Assembly (NCBI RefSeq): GCF_019752095.1
Contig: NZ_JAIEMO010000038.1
Span: 1 to 64,000 of the forward strand
Length of the DNA: 64,000 nt
Origin: Nitrosomonas sp.
GTDB lineage: Bacteria; Pseudomonadota; Gammaproteobacteria; Burkholderiales; Nitrosomonadaceae
Reading direction: 5' to 3'
Shown here in pieces: positions 14,646 to 24,627 of this stretch. Made by a program: the position numbers and the translations under genes. The notes beneath the pieces are model-generated. The model made no database searches. It was not told where the DNA came from and saw nothing but the letters and a program-made list of their open reading frames with translations. How positions within the stretch are numbered: the stretch's first letter is position 1; the number at the start of each line of letters is the position of its first letter.

Positions 14646-17600
14646 ATGAAAAAAAGCACATCAGGATTTGCTGATATAAATTTCCGAACAATTTTCAACA
14701 CAAGCCTTGATGCTATTTTTATCGTTGATACGAAAGGCTGGATTCTCGTTGCGAATCGGACTGCAGCAAAACGTTACGGCTACAGTCTCAAGGAATTAAA
14801 GCAAATGAACATCTCGGACCTGACTTCCCAGGAAATGGGAAGCAATCTTCCGATCAAACTCACTAAACTAAAGAGATCCAAGGAATTCTTTAACTGGAAA
14901 CACTATTGCAAAGATGGCAGCGAATTACCGGTAGAGGTTTATACCCACCCAATTATTCATAATGGTAAGCATGTCATTTATTTCAGTATCCGCGACACCA
15001 GCTTGCGAAAAAATTTTGCGCCGGAACAACAGAATCACAACCATTTTCTTGAAAGGATTCTAAACACTGAACTTGGTTTGATCTACATCTTTGATTTTAC
15101 CGAACAGAAGAACGTATATATCAATCCAAAGTGGTTCACTGCCTTGGGCTATACGATCGAAGAAATTCAAGCACTGGGGCAAGAATTGACTCAGATTCTG
15201 CATCCGGATGATCTGCCCGGTATTGTTGCAAATCACAATACATTGCTGGATGCCTTAGATGGAGAGATGCGCTCGATCGAATTCCGCATCCTGGATAAAC
15301 AAGGTGACTGGCGTTGGTTGATCAGTCATGAAACCCCTTTTTCTCGTGACGAGAAAGGGCTGGTAAACCAGATACTGGGCATTGCCCATGACATTACTCA
15401 ACGCAAGCACGCTGAAATCCTGCTCAGTGGACAGAATCAAGTGCTGGATATGATTGCCTCCGGAATTTCGCTATCAACAACGTTAACCATGCTGATTCAG
15501 ATTACCGAAGATCAAGTACCCGGAATGATGGGATCCATCCTCCTGCTCGACGAGGACGGCGTTCATATTCGCCACGGTGCTGCGCCGAACTTGCCAACGG
15601 AATTTATCGCGGCAATAGATGGCTTGCCGATCGGGCCTGTCGCCGGATCGTGCGGCACGGCCGCTTACCTCAAGAAAGCGGTATTTGTCGAAGATATCGC
15701 TACCGATCCATTTTGGGAGCCATACAGAGCTGCAGCGCTTCCGCTCGGATTACGTGCCTGCTGGTCTACCCCGATCTTTGACGTTAACAAACAGGTGCTC
15801 GGAACTTTTGCGATGTACTATCGACAGCCTGATCTACCTGGGCCGGAGCATCTGCGACTCATCGACGCCGTCACGCATATCGCGGCCATTGCTATCAATC
15901 GCCATAAAGCTGAGAAAGCATTGCGCCAAAGCGAAGCGCGATATCGCTCGCTGTTCGAATATGCACCTGATGGCATCGTCATAACGGATAGTCAGGGCTT
16001 CTATCTCGACGCCAATGCGAGTGCATGCCAGATGCTGGGCTATAGCCAAAATGAGTTGATTGGACTGCATTCCTATGACATCGTTGTGCAGATGGAAATC
16101 CAACGTACCGACCCCACCTTCCAAGCAATCGAAATTAAGATAAATAACCAGCAAGAATACCAGTTCCGACGTAAAGATGGATCGATGTTTGCAGTAGATG
16201 TAATGACAACCGCCATGCCAGACAGTAACCTGTTGAGTATGTTTCGCGACATCACCGAACGAAAAACCAGCGAATCCCAGTTGAAACAAGCAACGCGACT
16301 TTATGCAGCATTAAGTCAGTGCAACCAGGCAATCGTACGCTGCACCAGTGAAGTGGAATTATTGCCTCAGATCTGCCGCGACGCTGTAAATTTTGGAGGG
16401 ATGAAAATGGCGTGGATCGGGATGATTGACGAAGCAAGCAAATTGATCAAACCGGTCGCCTCATTCGGTGCGGGCACCGCCTATCTGGAAGAAATCAGAT
16501 TCTCGATAGATGCTAATTTTACCACTGAACATGGAGTACCTGAAGCCGCAATCCTTAAGAAAACGCCCGTATGGTGTCAAGATTTTAAGCGTGATCCAGC
16601 CACTGCCATCTGGCACAAGAATGCGGAAATATTCGGCTGGGAAGCTTCTGCTTCTCTTCCTTTATATTGCCAGGGAGTGACTGCAGGGGTTTTCAATTTA
16701 TATAGCGGTGACGCCTATGCGTTCGATGCAGCGACACAAAAACTGGTGATTGAAATGGCAACGGATATCAGCTTCGCATTGAATAACTTTGCCCTTGAGA
16801 AGCAGCGCGCACAAGCGGCAGAAGCATTACGCACAAATGAACAACATTTGCGGACTATTATTGAAACAGAACCGGAATGTGTAAAGATTGTCGACAAAGA
16901 TGGCAAACTTCTGGAGATGAATCCCGCAGGTCTTGCAATGCTTGAGGTAGATTCTTTAGAGATAGCGAAGCAGCATAATCTCCTGCAGTTTATCCTTCCT
17001 CAATACCGCGATGCTTTTACAGCCCTACACGAGCGCGTAATGAACGGGGAACATGTCACCTTAGAGTTTGAAATATTGGGACTGAAAGGTGCAAAGCGTT
17101 GGCTTGAAACGCATGCGGCACCCATGCGAAATGAGTATGGTGAGGTCTCTACCTTGCTTGGCATTACTCGAGACATTACTGAGCGAAAACGCAATGAAGC
17201 GCGAATTAACTATTTGGCAAATTTTGATGCCCTGACCGGCCTGCCCAATCGGGCTCAATTAAACAATCATCTTAATTACGCCCTGAGTCTGACAAAGCGC
17301 AGCAATGGGTGCCTGGCTTTGATGTTCGTTGATATTGATCGTTTCAAGGACATCAACGATACGCTTGGACATAATGCTGGCGACGCATTTCTAATAGAAG
17401 TTTCCAAGCGTTTGAAACAGGCTTTACGTGAGGAGGATACGGCGGTGCGTTTGGGCGGGGATGAATTTATTTTGCTGTTACCCGGTAACAATGCACGCGG
17501 TGCGGCACAAGTTGCGCAAAAAATACTGAGAGTCATCTCAGAGCCATACAAGAGCGAGCACTATGATCTGATCGTGACCGCATCAATCGGCATTGCCCTC

Positions 17601-18500
17601 TACCCTGATGATGGTTCGGATGTGGATACACTCTCAAAGAATGCCGATATCGCAATGTATCAAGCAAAACAGGAAGGTCGTAACGGCTATCGATTTTTTA
17701 CTGCAAGAATGCAGGCACATGCAATGCGCAACTTACAATTAGTCAACGCCTTGCGTTATGCGCTAGAAGGTAATCAGTTTCAAGTATATTACCAACCGCA
17801 GATATCCATTAGAAATGGATATATCATCGGCGCGGAAGTCTTGCTACGATGGCACAATCCAGTACTGGGCAATGTATCGCCGAACGAATTCATCCCCGTC
17901 GCGGAAGATTGCGGCGTTATCTTATCAATTGGGGAATGGGTATTACGCTCGGCTGTAATGCAGCTAAAACGCTGGATTGATAATGGCCACCCGCCTATCA
18001 TCATTGCGGTCAATTTGTCAGCAGTACAGTTTCGTCACCCTAATTTGCTCGATATGGTCACGCTCATTCTGAAAGAAGCGCAGTTGCCCCCTGAATATCT
18101 GGAGCTGGAATTAACCGAGGGAGCAGCAATGCATGAACCGCTTGAGGCGATTGCGGTAATGAATAATCTGCATGAACTCGGCGTCCAAATGTCGATTGAT
18201 GATTTTGGCACAGGTTATTCATCACTCAACTACCTGAAGAAATTCAAAGCATATAAGCTCAAGATTGATCAGTCATTTGTGCGCGACATTAATACCGATC
18301 TGGAAGATAAAGCTATCGTTGCAGCGATTATCAGCATGTCAAAGAGTCTTGGCCTGAGAACTATTGCTGAAGGCGTAGAGACAAGCGAACAACTCGCTTT
18401 TTTGCGCGAGCAAGGCTGTGATGAAGCGCAAGGCTATTACTACAGTAAACCGGTTCCTGCCGATCAGTTTGAACGCTTGTTAACAATTACTAAAATGTAA
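14646..18500 (+). CDS. multi-PAS/GAF diguanylate cyclase-phosphodiesterase
   Basis: This is a cytoplasmic sensor of about 1284 residues, starting at the ATG at 14646 behind AAAAGG rather than the frame opening at 14568. The order is PAS (about 7-120), PAS (150-260), GAF (285-425), PAS (430-550), GAF (560-720), PAS (735-855), GGDEF (865-1020) and EAL (1035-1284). The cyclase site is an intact GGDEF at 937-941, with an inhibitory RxxD at 928-931 exactly five residues before it. The phosphodiesterase signature is E1064-V-L instead of EAL, but DDFGTGYSSL and the KIDQSFV segment are present, so hydrolysis is possible. No membrane segment is seen, so it probably senses soluble signals. It should control c-di-GMP, with direction unknown. 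Confidence 0.93.
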   Translation: MKKSTSGFADINFRTIFNTSLDAIFIVDTKGWILVANRTAAKRYGYSLKELKQMNISDLTSQEMGSNLPIKLTKLKRSKEFFNWKHYCKDGSELPVEVYTHPIIHNGKHVIYFSIRDTSLRKNFAPEQQNHNHFLERILNTELGLIYIFDFTEQKNVYINPKWFTALGYTIEEIQALGQELTQILHPDDLPGIVANHNTLLDALDGEMRSIEFRILDKQGDWRWLISHETPFSRDEKGLVNQILGIAHDITQRKHAEILLSGQNQVLDMIASGISLSTTLTMLIQITEDQVPGMMGSILLLDEDGVHIRHGAAPNLPTEFIAAIDGLPIGPVAGSCGTAAYLKKAVFVEDIATDPFWEPYRAAALPLGLRACWSTPIFDVNKQVLGTFAMYYRQPDLPGPEHLRLIDAVTHIAAIAINRHKAEKALRQSEARYRSLFEYAPDGIVITDSQGFYLDANASACQMLGYSQNELIGLHSYDIVVQMEIQRTDPTFQAIEIKINNQQEYQFRRKDGSMFAVDVMTTAMPDSNLLSMFRDITERKTSESQLKQATRLYAALSQCNQAIVRCTSEVELLPQICRDAVNFGGMKMAWIGMIDEASKLIKPVASFGAGTAYLEEIRFSIDANFTTEHGVPEAAILKKTPVWCQDFKRDPATAIWHKNAEIFGWEASASLPLYCQGVTAGVFNLYSGDAYAFDAATQKLVIEMATDISFALNNFALEKQRAQAAEALRTNEQHLRTIIETEPECVKIVDKDGKLLEMNPAGLAMLEVDSLEIAKQHNLLQFILPQYRDAFTALHERVMNGEHVTLEFEILGLKGAKRWLETHAAPMRNEYGEVSTLLGITRDITERKRNEARINYLANFDALTGLPNRAQLNNHLNYALSLTKRSNGCLALMFVDIDRFKDINDTLGHNAGDAFLIEVSKRLKQALREEDTAVRLGGDEFILLLPGNNARGAAQVAQKILRVISEPYKSEHYDLIVTASIGIALYPDDGSDVDTLSKNADIAMYQAKQEGRNGYRFFTARMQAHAMRNLQLVNALRYALEGNQFQVYYQPQISIRNGYIIGAEVLLRWHNPVLGNVSPNEFIPVAEDCGVILSIGEWVLRSAVMQLKRWIDNGHPPIIIAVNLSAVQFRHPNLLDMVTLILKEAQLPPEYLELELTEGAAMHEPLEAIAVMNNLHELGVQMSIDDFGTGYSSLNYLKKFKAYKLKIDQSFVRDINTDLEDKAIVAAIISMSKSLGLRTIAEGVETSEQLAFLREQGCDEAQGYYYSKPVPADQFERLLTITKM

Positions 18501-18717
18501 TCGGACTGCCGCGCCAAATCGACGGTTATCGTTTGCATAATTACGCTTAGTTTCTTGCTGGATTGCGGTGGTGCTTGTGCCGCCGGCCTATTTTCAGTCA
18601 GTCTCTCTATTTTTACTGAGACAGTATACTGTTTATCGTCACGAACGATCTAATCGCCGATTTGAGATTACTCAGCGAGTAAATCTGATAATATTTTTTA
18701 TTTCGGGATGAAAATAT

Positions 18718-19500
18718 ATGATTATTGTTATCTCACCGGCCAAAACACTGGATTTTGAAACCCCACCCATCACTCGGAAATCTACGCAGCCTATCTTTCT
18801 CGCTGATTCCGCCAAGCTGATCGATGCGCTCCGAAAACTGGAACCGGATCAAATCTGCCAATTGATGTCAATCAGCCCCAAGCTGGGTATTTTGAATTCA
18901 AACCGTTACCACACCTGGAAACGCCCGTTTACGTTGAAGAATTCCAAACAAGCCATTTTCGCATTCAAAGGAGATGTGTATACCGGCTTGGACGCCGAGA
19001 CGATGACTGCTGCTGAATTGGCTTTTGCACAAGATCATTTGCGTATTTTGTCCGGATTATATGGTTTGTTGCATCCACTGGATCTGATGCAACCGTATCG
19101 GCTGGAAATGGGTACTCAATTTAAAAACTCGCGCGGCAAAAATCTGTATGAGTTCTGGGGCGACAAAATTACCCCAGCACTGAATCAAGATTTAAAGCAA
19201 CAGAAAGATAGTATTCTAATTAACCTGGCATCCAATGAATATTTTCAGTCCATCCAAACGAAAAATCTGGAAGCGCGTATCATTACCCCTGTTTTTAAAG
19301 ACGAAAAAAATGGAGTATATAAAATCATCAGTTTTTTTGCTAAAAAAGCCAGAGGTATGATGAGCCGCTATATCATCCAGAATAAACTTACAGACCCTGA
19401 AACCATTAAAGAATTTGATGTTTCAGGCTATCAATTTGATGAAAAAAACAGTAGTCAAGATGAATGGATTTTCACTCGCGCAGAATCGAAGGCTGCGTAA
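18718..19500 (+). CDS. yaaA: YaaA peroxide-stress protein
   Basis: This 260-residue protein matches YaaA (DUF328/UPF0246) over its full length. It opens MIIVISPAKTLDFETPP and carries GLYGLLHPLDLMQPYRLEMG and INLASNEYF. In E. coli YaaA limits free iron and oxidative DNA damage during hydrogen peroxide stress and has a DNA-binding cantaloupe fold. It is followed 42 bases later by a SnoaL-like gene on the same strand. In E. coli it is under OxyR control, but no such site was identified here. Confidence 0.95.
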   Translation: MIIVISPAKTLDFETPPITRKSTQPIFLADSAKLIDALRKLEPDQICQLMSISPKLGILNSNRYHTWKRPFTLKNSKQAIFAFKGDVYTGLDAETMTAAELAFAQDHLRILSGLYGLLHPLDLMQPYRLEMGTQFKNSRGKNLYEFWGDKITPALNQDLKQQKDSILINLASNEYFQSIQTKNLEARIITPVFKDEKNGVYKIISFFAKKARGMMSRYIIQNKLTDPETIKEFDVSGYQFDEKNSSQDEWIFTRAESKAA

Positions 19501-19542
19501 TTTACAATGCACAATCTTGTGAATTTTTAACAGAAGAACGCC

Positions 19543-19908
19543 ATGACTAATCAACAATTCATTGAGCTGGCTAGAAAATACGTGACATTGTCCAACGATC
19601 ACGATCTTACCCGCATAAAATGCTTGTTTGCGAGTGATGCCACCTACCACTCCGCTTATTTCGGAACATACCAAGGTAGCGATGCCATTCATACCATGAT
19701 GACCAGCTTTTTCACCCGCTTTCCTGATGTGCATTGGGAAGTCCTGGAATATCGCAACAATGAAAAAAGTAGTGTTGAATTCGCGTTTACCATGACCGGC
19801 ACGGATGCCTCTACCAGCGAATCAGTGACACGACATGGGCTGGAACACATTTACTTCACCTCGGATGGGCTGATTCAGCATATCGCGATTTGCAAGCCGG
19901 AAAATTAA
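19543..19908 (+). CDS. SnoaL/NTF2-like protein
   Basis: This 121-residue single-domain protein has the NTF2-like cone fold pattern. An N-terminal helix (NQQFIELARKYVTLSNDHDL) is followed by FASDATYHSAYFGTYQGSDAI, FFTRFPDVHWEVLE and alternating strands ending GLIQHIAICKPEN. The family includes SnoaL-type polyketide cyclases, ketosteroid isomerases and many proteins with no known activity. It follows yaaA by 42 bases and is probably cotranscribed. The function cannot be assigned. Confidence 0.8.
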   Translation: MTNQQFIELARKYVTLSNDHDLTRIKCLFASDATYHSAYFGTYQGSDAIHTMMTSFFTRFPDVHWEVLEYRNNEKSSVEFAFTMTGTDASTSESVTRHGLEHIYFTSDGLIQHIAICKPEN

Positions 19909-20066
19909 CTCGCGCGAGCTTTGTCTAGGTTGATTACGTCTAGCTTAATAAGCCCTGGTGATGGTTGCAGCATATTTCTCTGATCCAACAAAGCTTACTA
20001 TGATGAAATTTCAATCGATATATCACATTATTTTGGGAATCAAATGATAATTGGGTTGGCCACAAC

Positions 20067-20594
20067 ATGATCATCGCAGAAAGTGGCTTTTCCAAATTTA
20101 AGTACTTTCTCTCTGACATTAATCGTTCATCGATTGGGATCTTAAAGCTACCAACATACTTTGCGGCTCCAAGAAACAGCCCGACGAATGATGCTGCTCC
20201 TTATTGTCTACAAGACTTTGTGAAAATCCAGTTACCCGAGCGAGAGTACACGGTGGAATATGAACTTCTCAGTAACCGGGCCGTGCGTGGAAATGACCTG
20301 AAATTTCTCTTGATAGACGGAGAAAAGATCTTGGCATCGGCAAATGTATATATTTTAAAAAAGATCAGATGGGAAATTGATGTGAATAATCAGCGCTACA
20401 ATTTAGTAAAAAGAAGCAATTGTTTTAAGATGCGTTTTGACATCTTCCAGAACGGGCAAAAAATTGGCCACATCCACGACGTAACAGGCTTTACGTTTTG
20501 GAAACAGACTTTCGAAATAGATTTGCCCTCCGAGATACTAAGCGCTGTTCAGGTTTTTGTGTTTTTCTTATGCATCAACGCTACGTTTCGCTGA
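20067..20594 (+). CDS. hypothetical protein, possibly tubby/LURP-one-like
   Basis: This is a 175-residue protein with no signal peptide and no strong ribosome binding site. The middle and end are strand-rich with repeated polar-hydrophobic alternation (KFLLIDGEKILASANVYIL, RFDIFQNGQKIGHIHDVTG). This resembles the beta-barrel of LURP-one/tubby C-terminal-like proteins such as YxjI. That resemblance is a guess from pattern only. It stands alone between the SnoaL-like gene and the 20909 gene. Confidence 0.5.
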   Translation: MIIAESGFSKFKYFLSDINRSSIGILKLPTYFAAPRNSPTNDAAPYCLQDFVKIQLPEREYTVEYELLSNRAVRGNDLKFLLIDGEKILASANVYILKKIRWEIDVNNQRYNLVKRSNCFKMRFDIFQNGQKIGHIHDVTGFTFWKQTFEIDLPSEILSAVQVFVFFLCINATFR

Positions 20595-20908
20595 ATGTTA
20601 ACCTAACCACGCCCCGCTGGATCCAAATGTTAGCCCACAGATAAACAAGCGCCGAGACGGGAAATCCGGTCAAAAGAGAAATAGCGGGCGCATGAATTGG
20701 TCAATCATTCATTTGATCGATACCTCTATCAAACCGTATAGTCCCATCATCTGGTAAAGATGACTGCCAGATTAAACCCGGAATAGCACCTTACAATCCT
20801 AGCTTCCAATGGAAACCATTAGATAAAAAACAGGGTTTCCCCAATATACTCATTGCATTAAGTGCAGTTATTATGACAGTCATCAACTTACCACTGGAGG
20901 AACTGATC
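20595..20908. other. intergenic region before the exported 127-residue protein
   Basis: This is a 314-base spacer. Nothing convincing was seen apart from the ribosome binding site TGGAGGAACTGATC of the next gene. Confidence 0.35.
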
Positions 20909-21292
20909 ATGAAAGCACAAAAACTCTTAGCACTAATCTCTGTTTTGGCATTTAGCTTAACTGCTTCATCAGTATTCGCAGTAGAAGGTATTGATGACAA
21001 CAATCATGCCGCATTGGCGCAATATTATGAAAGTGTTGCCAAGGAAACCGAAACAAAATTGCAAAAAAATAAAGCAGCACTCGAAGAATACGAGGCACAT
21101 CCTTATTACTATGGTAGACGAGGACAGGATTTTAAATCACACACCACCGCGAATATTCGCGAATACGAGACCGTGTTGGCAGAAAGTCTGAATCATGCAG
21201 ACCTGCATAAGAAAATAGCAATGGATCAAGGTAATCCAGCAGTCAACAAAGCGCGACTTAATCTTAATGAAGATGCATCAGCAATTAGATAA
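20909..21292 (+). CDS. exported protein of unknown function
   Basis: This 127-residue protein starts at the ATG at 20909, where TGGAGG gives a clear ribosome binding site. A signal peptide (MKAQKLLALISVLAFSLTAS) is cut near VFAVEG. The mature protein is helical and polar. It has ALAQYYESVAKETETKLQKN, a Tyr-rich HPYYYGRRGQDF segment, and a second helix with HADLHKKIAMDQG. Similar small periplasmic proteins occur in Nitrosomonas-type genomes, but no function is known. A strong terminator follows the stop, so it is a single-gene unit. Confidence 0.75.
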   Translation: MKAQKLLALISVLAFSLTASSVFAVEGIDDNNHAALAQYYESVAKETETKLQKNKAALEEYEAHPYYYGRRGQDFKSHTTANIREYETVLAESLNHADLHKKIAMDQGNPAVNKARLNLNEDASAIR

Positions 21293-21339
21293 TTTAGGCG
21301 CAACTCAATTGGATCTGTAATAGATTCCACTGGGAGCTA

Positions 21340-21370
21340 ACAGCCGTCGGGTGACCGATGGCTGTTTTTT
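21340..21370 (+). terminator. intrinsic terminator
   Basis: The stem ACAGCCGTCGG (21340-21350) with CCGATGGCTGT (21355-21365) includes one G-U pair and a GTGA tetraloop. A run of six T follows. It ends the transcript of the exported 127-residue protein. Confidence 0.9.
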
Positions 21371-21675
21371 ATTTCCATTTCCGATTACGATTTTCTTCAT
21401 CACTGTGATAATGAAACTATTTTGACCTCATCGTCGATATTTGGTTATCTCGTATCCCCCGAAACCAAACATTTGGTCGCAAATCAAATATTGAACTGAA
21501 TTCTGCTCACGTCGGCATGGCCGAGCGTTCAGTAACATTTCATAAAAGAACATAGTACCTACATTGCTTCAGTCTCATAAAGCATGATTGACGCACCTCC
21601 CCCACTCCGGCATGATGCAAATCCTTTGATGCACAGCATCTGTTGCAGATTTATCATCACTAGAATTTAAATTTT
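21371..21675. other. intergenic region before the SLC13 permease
   Basis: This 305-base spacer contains a short near-palindrome, ACCAAACATTTGGT, and a T-rich stretch. No gene and no strong ribosome binding site before 21676 were seen. Confidence 0.35.
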
Positions 21676-23058
21676 ATGACCATTACTCCCAATCGCGAAT
21701 GGGCTTTGATTGTTGGTCCTTTGCTTGCAATCGCTATGTTCTTTGCCATGTCTCAGTTTGGTTGGGAAGAATACGCCTGCTGGACCGGAGCTGTGGCCAT
21801 TCTGTGCGTGGTTTGGTGGGTTTTTGAGCCGATCCCTATTCCTGCAACCTCCATTATTCCACTAGCGGTTTTCCCGCTCCTTGGTGTATTACCGCAGGAA
21901 AAAATAGCCATGGCGTATGGCAACGAGCTGATTTTGTTGATGCTTGGCGGTTTTATCTTGTCAGCAGCAATGGAGCGTTCCGGCGCACATCGGCGGATTG
22001 CGCTCGGGATGGTCAATCTGGTCGGTGGAACCAGTAGCCGCCGGATTGTACTGGGATTTATGGTAGCCTCTGCCGTGTTAAGCATGTGGATATCGAATAC
22101 TGCAACGACGTTAATGATGCTACCAATTGCACTGGCGGTCATTGCACAGAGTCCGGATAAAAAATTAGCCATCCCTTTGCTATTGGCGATTGCTTACGGC
22201 AGCAATATCGGTGGTCTTGGAACGCCCATCGGTACACCACCAAACTTGGTCTTCATTCAACAATATGAAAATTTCACCGGAATAGCGGTGAGTTTCTCAC
22301 AGTGGATGAGCTGGGGATTACCCGTCGTGGTGATCTTTATCCCAATTGCCGGGCTGTGGCTCACGCGCAAATTGGATTATCGTGGCGTATTGGTGATTCC
22401 TCCGGCGGGTGACTGGCGCCCCGAAGAACGCCGCGTACTGATTATTTTTGGTTTGACTGCCTTAGCGTGGATTACGCGCCTTGAACCATTCGGCGGTTGG
22501 AGCACTTGGTTTGATCTCAAAGGCGCGAATGATGCGATTGTTGCATTAGTTGCTGTGGTGATTTTGTTTTTAGTACCTAACGGTCGCGGCAGCAAGTTGC
22601 TCGACTGGGAAACCGCAGAGAAAGTGCCCTGGGGCATTCTTATCCTGTTTGCCGCAGGTATTTCCATTGCTCAGGCCTTTGTAGAATCCGGACTATCCCG
22701 CGCAATCGGCGATCAATTGGCGGTTCTCGCCAACTTGCACCCACTGATAATCATTGCCGTCATCACACTAAGTGTGACTTTTCTTACGGAAGCTACCAGT
22801 AACACCGCAACCACGATATTGTTGATGCCGATTCTGGCGCCCGCTGCGTTGGCGGCAGGCATTGAGCCAAGCCTGCTGATGGTGCCCGCTGCAATGAGTG
22901 CGAGTTGCGCCTTTATGTTGCCCGTTGCGACCGCACCAAACGCCATCGTCTTTGGCAGTGGTCACATCTCTATTGCCAATATGGTCAGAGAGGGGGCGGC
23001 ATTGAATTTTATCGGTGCGATGGTGATTACGTTGGTATGTTATTTCTTGGTTGCATAA
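21676..23058 (+). CDS. SLC13/DASS-family anion permease
   Basis: This 460-residue inner-membrane transporter has about eleven to twelve helices and two inverted half-repeats. The DASS signature segments are SNTATTLMMLPIALAV in the first half and SNTATTILLMPILAPAAL in the second, which form the sodium and carboxylate sites. GTPIGTPPNLVF is also typical. Family members carry di- and tricarboxylates, sulfate or other anions, usually with sodium. The substrate cannot be told. In an autotroph it could supply or export C4 acids. It is convergent with pgpA. Confidence 0.9.
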   Translation: MTITPNREWALIVGPLLAIAMFFAMSQFGWEEYACWTGAVAILCVVWWVFEPIPIPATSIIPLAVFPLLGVLPQEKIAMAYGNELILLMLGGFILSAAMERSGAHRRIALGMVNLVGGTSSRRIVLGFMVASAVLSMWISNTATTLMMLPIALAVIAQSPDKKLAIPLLLAIAYGSNIGGLGTPIGTPPNLVFIQQYENFTGIAVSFSQWMSWGLPVVVIFIPIAGLWLTRKLDYRGVLVIPPAGDWRPEERRVLIIFGLTALAWITRLEPFGGWSTWFDLKGANDAIVALVAVVILFLVPNGRGSKLLDWETAEKVPWGILILFAAGISIAQAFVESGLSRAIGDQLAVLANLHPLIIIAVITLSVTFLTEATSNTATTILLMPILAPAALAAGIEPSLLMVPAAMSASCAFMLPVATAPNAIVFGSGHISIANMVREGAALNFIGAMVITLVCYFLVA

Positions 23059-23117
23059 CAAATCCGAGGTTTGAATGAATGGTGCGGATAATCGTTGAGG
23101 TTAAAAGACTAACAAAG

Positions 23118-23666
23118 TCAAAAATAGCCTTCAGATAACACCCACGTTTTCCATCCGGCCAAGCATAGAAGTGTGAAGAATGCGGCTAATAAATCGTCGA
23201 ACATGACGCCAAACCCACCTTTTAGGTTACGATCGTAATAGCGAATGGGCTGGGGCTTGACGATATCAAACAGACGAAACAATGCAAATGCAGCCACTTG
23301 CCAGGCCCAGTGATCCGGGGTGAAATATAATACCAAGAGGAATGCCACAGTTTCATCCCACACCATGCCGCTATGATCAGGCTCTCTCAGTGCTTTGCCA
23401 GTTAGACCACATGCCCAAATGCCTATGATAAAAAGGATGTCAATAAGCAACAAAAAATAAAAAGGGCTAAGATAATGATTAAACAATGAGAATAATGGAA
23501 AAGCGACCAATGTTCCCACCGTTCCTGGTGCAATAGGACTTAATCCGGCTCCACCGGAGAATGCAATCATATAGGCAGGATGGCTGTAGAGAAAATCCAC
23601 ATTCGGTCGGATTGGTGGAGATAAGGCACTGGATGGATTGTGAATATCAGATTCTGAAATGGTCAT
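23118..23666 (-). CDS. pgpA: phosphatidylglycerophosphatase A
   Basis: This 182-residue membrane enzyme dephosphorylates phosphatidylglycerol phosphate in phospholipid synthesis. Family motifs are FSGGAGLSPIAPGTVGTLVAFP, HSGMVWDETVAF (acidic metal-binding residues) and FRLFDIVKPQPIRYYDR. The N-terminal 25 residues are a polar extension. The gene overlaps the end of thiL by 20 bases. It is last in the minus-strand rib-nusB-thiL-pgpA operon, an order common in proteobacteria. Confidence 0.95.
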   Translation of the reverse strand: MTISESDIHNPSSALSPPIRPNVDFLYSHPAYMIAFSGGAGLSPIAPGTVGTLVAFPLFSLFNHYLSPFYFLLLIDILFIIGIWACGLTGKALREPDHSGMVWDETVAFLLVLYFTPDHWAWQVAAFALFRLFDIVKPQPIRYYDRNLKGGFGVMFDDLLAAFFTLLCLAGWKTWVLSEGYF

Positions 23667-24618
23667 ATCCTTGGGTTTCCAAAGTCATTGTGTTTCCCTG
23701 CGCGTCTTTCACAATTAAACCTGTACCGGAATGAATCTTACCGATGCGGTTGAGCGAGATGGCCAACTCGGCGGCAAGCGTTTCAATCTTCCGGCGATTT
23801 ATTTTCGGCGCCGTAAAACATAACTCATAATCATCGCCGCCAGCCAGCAAGCAACTCATCGCTACTGATTGCTGGCGGTATTTTCTCAATACTGGGGAGC
23901 ATGGTATATCGGTCAGATTAATCCAGGCTGCTTTTCCGGAAGCAGTCAAAATGTGCCCCAAATCGGCCATCAATCCATCCGAGATATCGACGGCACTATG
24001 CGCCAGGCCAATCAAACGCTGACCAAGCTCCACTCTAGCAGTCGGTGTCAGGAGCGCTGGCAAGCATTGCTCAATCTCAACGGGATGCAAAGTGAATTGC
24101 CGCAATTCATGCTGTAGCGCCAAAGCCGCATCACCTATTTGACCGGAAACCCAAATGTCATCATCCAGCTTGGCGCCACTTCGACGTAATGCTTTACCTG
24201 CTGTAACCTCACCGATAATTTGTATTCCGATATTCAGCGCCCCGGCGGTAGTGTCTCCTCCGATCAACTCGATTTGGTGTAAATCAGCCAAAGCAAAGAA
24301 ACCTTCACTGAATTTAGATAACCAAGCAATATTCTGCTTAACCAAATCTTCCGGCAATGTTAATGTCAGCAGTACCCATCGCGGTTTAGCGCCCATCGCG
24401 GCCATATCGGACAAATTAACTGCCAGGGATTTGTATCCGAGCCTGTAAGGATCAGCTTCAGGAAAGAAATGCTTACCACACACCAACGTATCCGTTGAAA
24501 TGGCTAATTCGGTTCCTGTTGTTGCTGCAATCAGTGCTGCATCATCACCGATTCCCAGTACTGCGGTCGAAGCAGGCCGTTTGAAATAACGACGGATAAT
24601 ATCAAATTCTGAATGCAT
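23647..24618 (-). CDS. thiL: thiamine-monophosphate kinase
   Basis: This 323-residue enzyme makes thiamine diphosphate from thiamine monophosphate and ATP. The N-terminal IGDDAALI, the metal-binding LSDMAAMGAKPRWVLLTLTLP and the VDISDGLMADLGHI segments match ThiL. The C-terminal AGGDDYELCF is also diagnostic. It lies 9 bases after nusB and overlaps pgpA, which suggests translational coupling. Confidence 0.95.
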   Translation of the reverse strand: MHSEFDIIRRYFKRPASTAVLGIGDDAALIAATTGTELAISTDTLVCGKHFFPEADPYRLGYKSLAVNLSDMAAMGAKPRWVLLTLTLPEDLVKQNIAWLSKFSEGFFALADLHQIELIGGDTTAGALNIGIQIIGEVTAGKALRRSGAKLDDDIWVSGQIGDAALALQHELRQFTLHPVEIEQCLPALLTPTARVELGQRLIGLAHSAVDISDGLMADLGHILTASGKAAWINLTDIPCSPVLRKYRQQSVAMSCLLAGGDDYELCFTAPKINRRKIETLAAELAISLNRIGKIHSGTGLIVKDAQGNTMTLETQGYDHFRI

Positions 24619-24627
24619 GCTGGAAAA

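Noticed and set aside
15336..15361. Hairpin-like sequence inside the c-di-GMP enzyme gene
   Set aside because: The repeat is imperfect with a bulge and lies in coding sequence. Chance is sufficient.
14521..18675. Similar 25-base strings AACGATCT..GATTTGA upstream of both the c-di-GMP enzyme and yaaA
   Set aside because: Only partial identity, different distances to the starts, and AT-rich text make chance likely.
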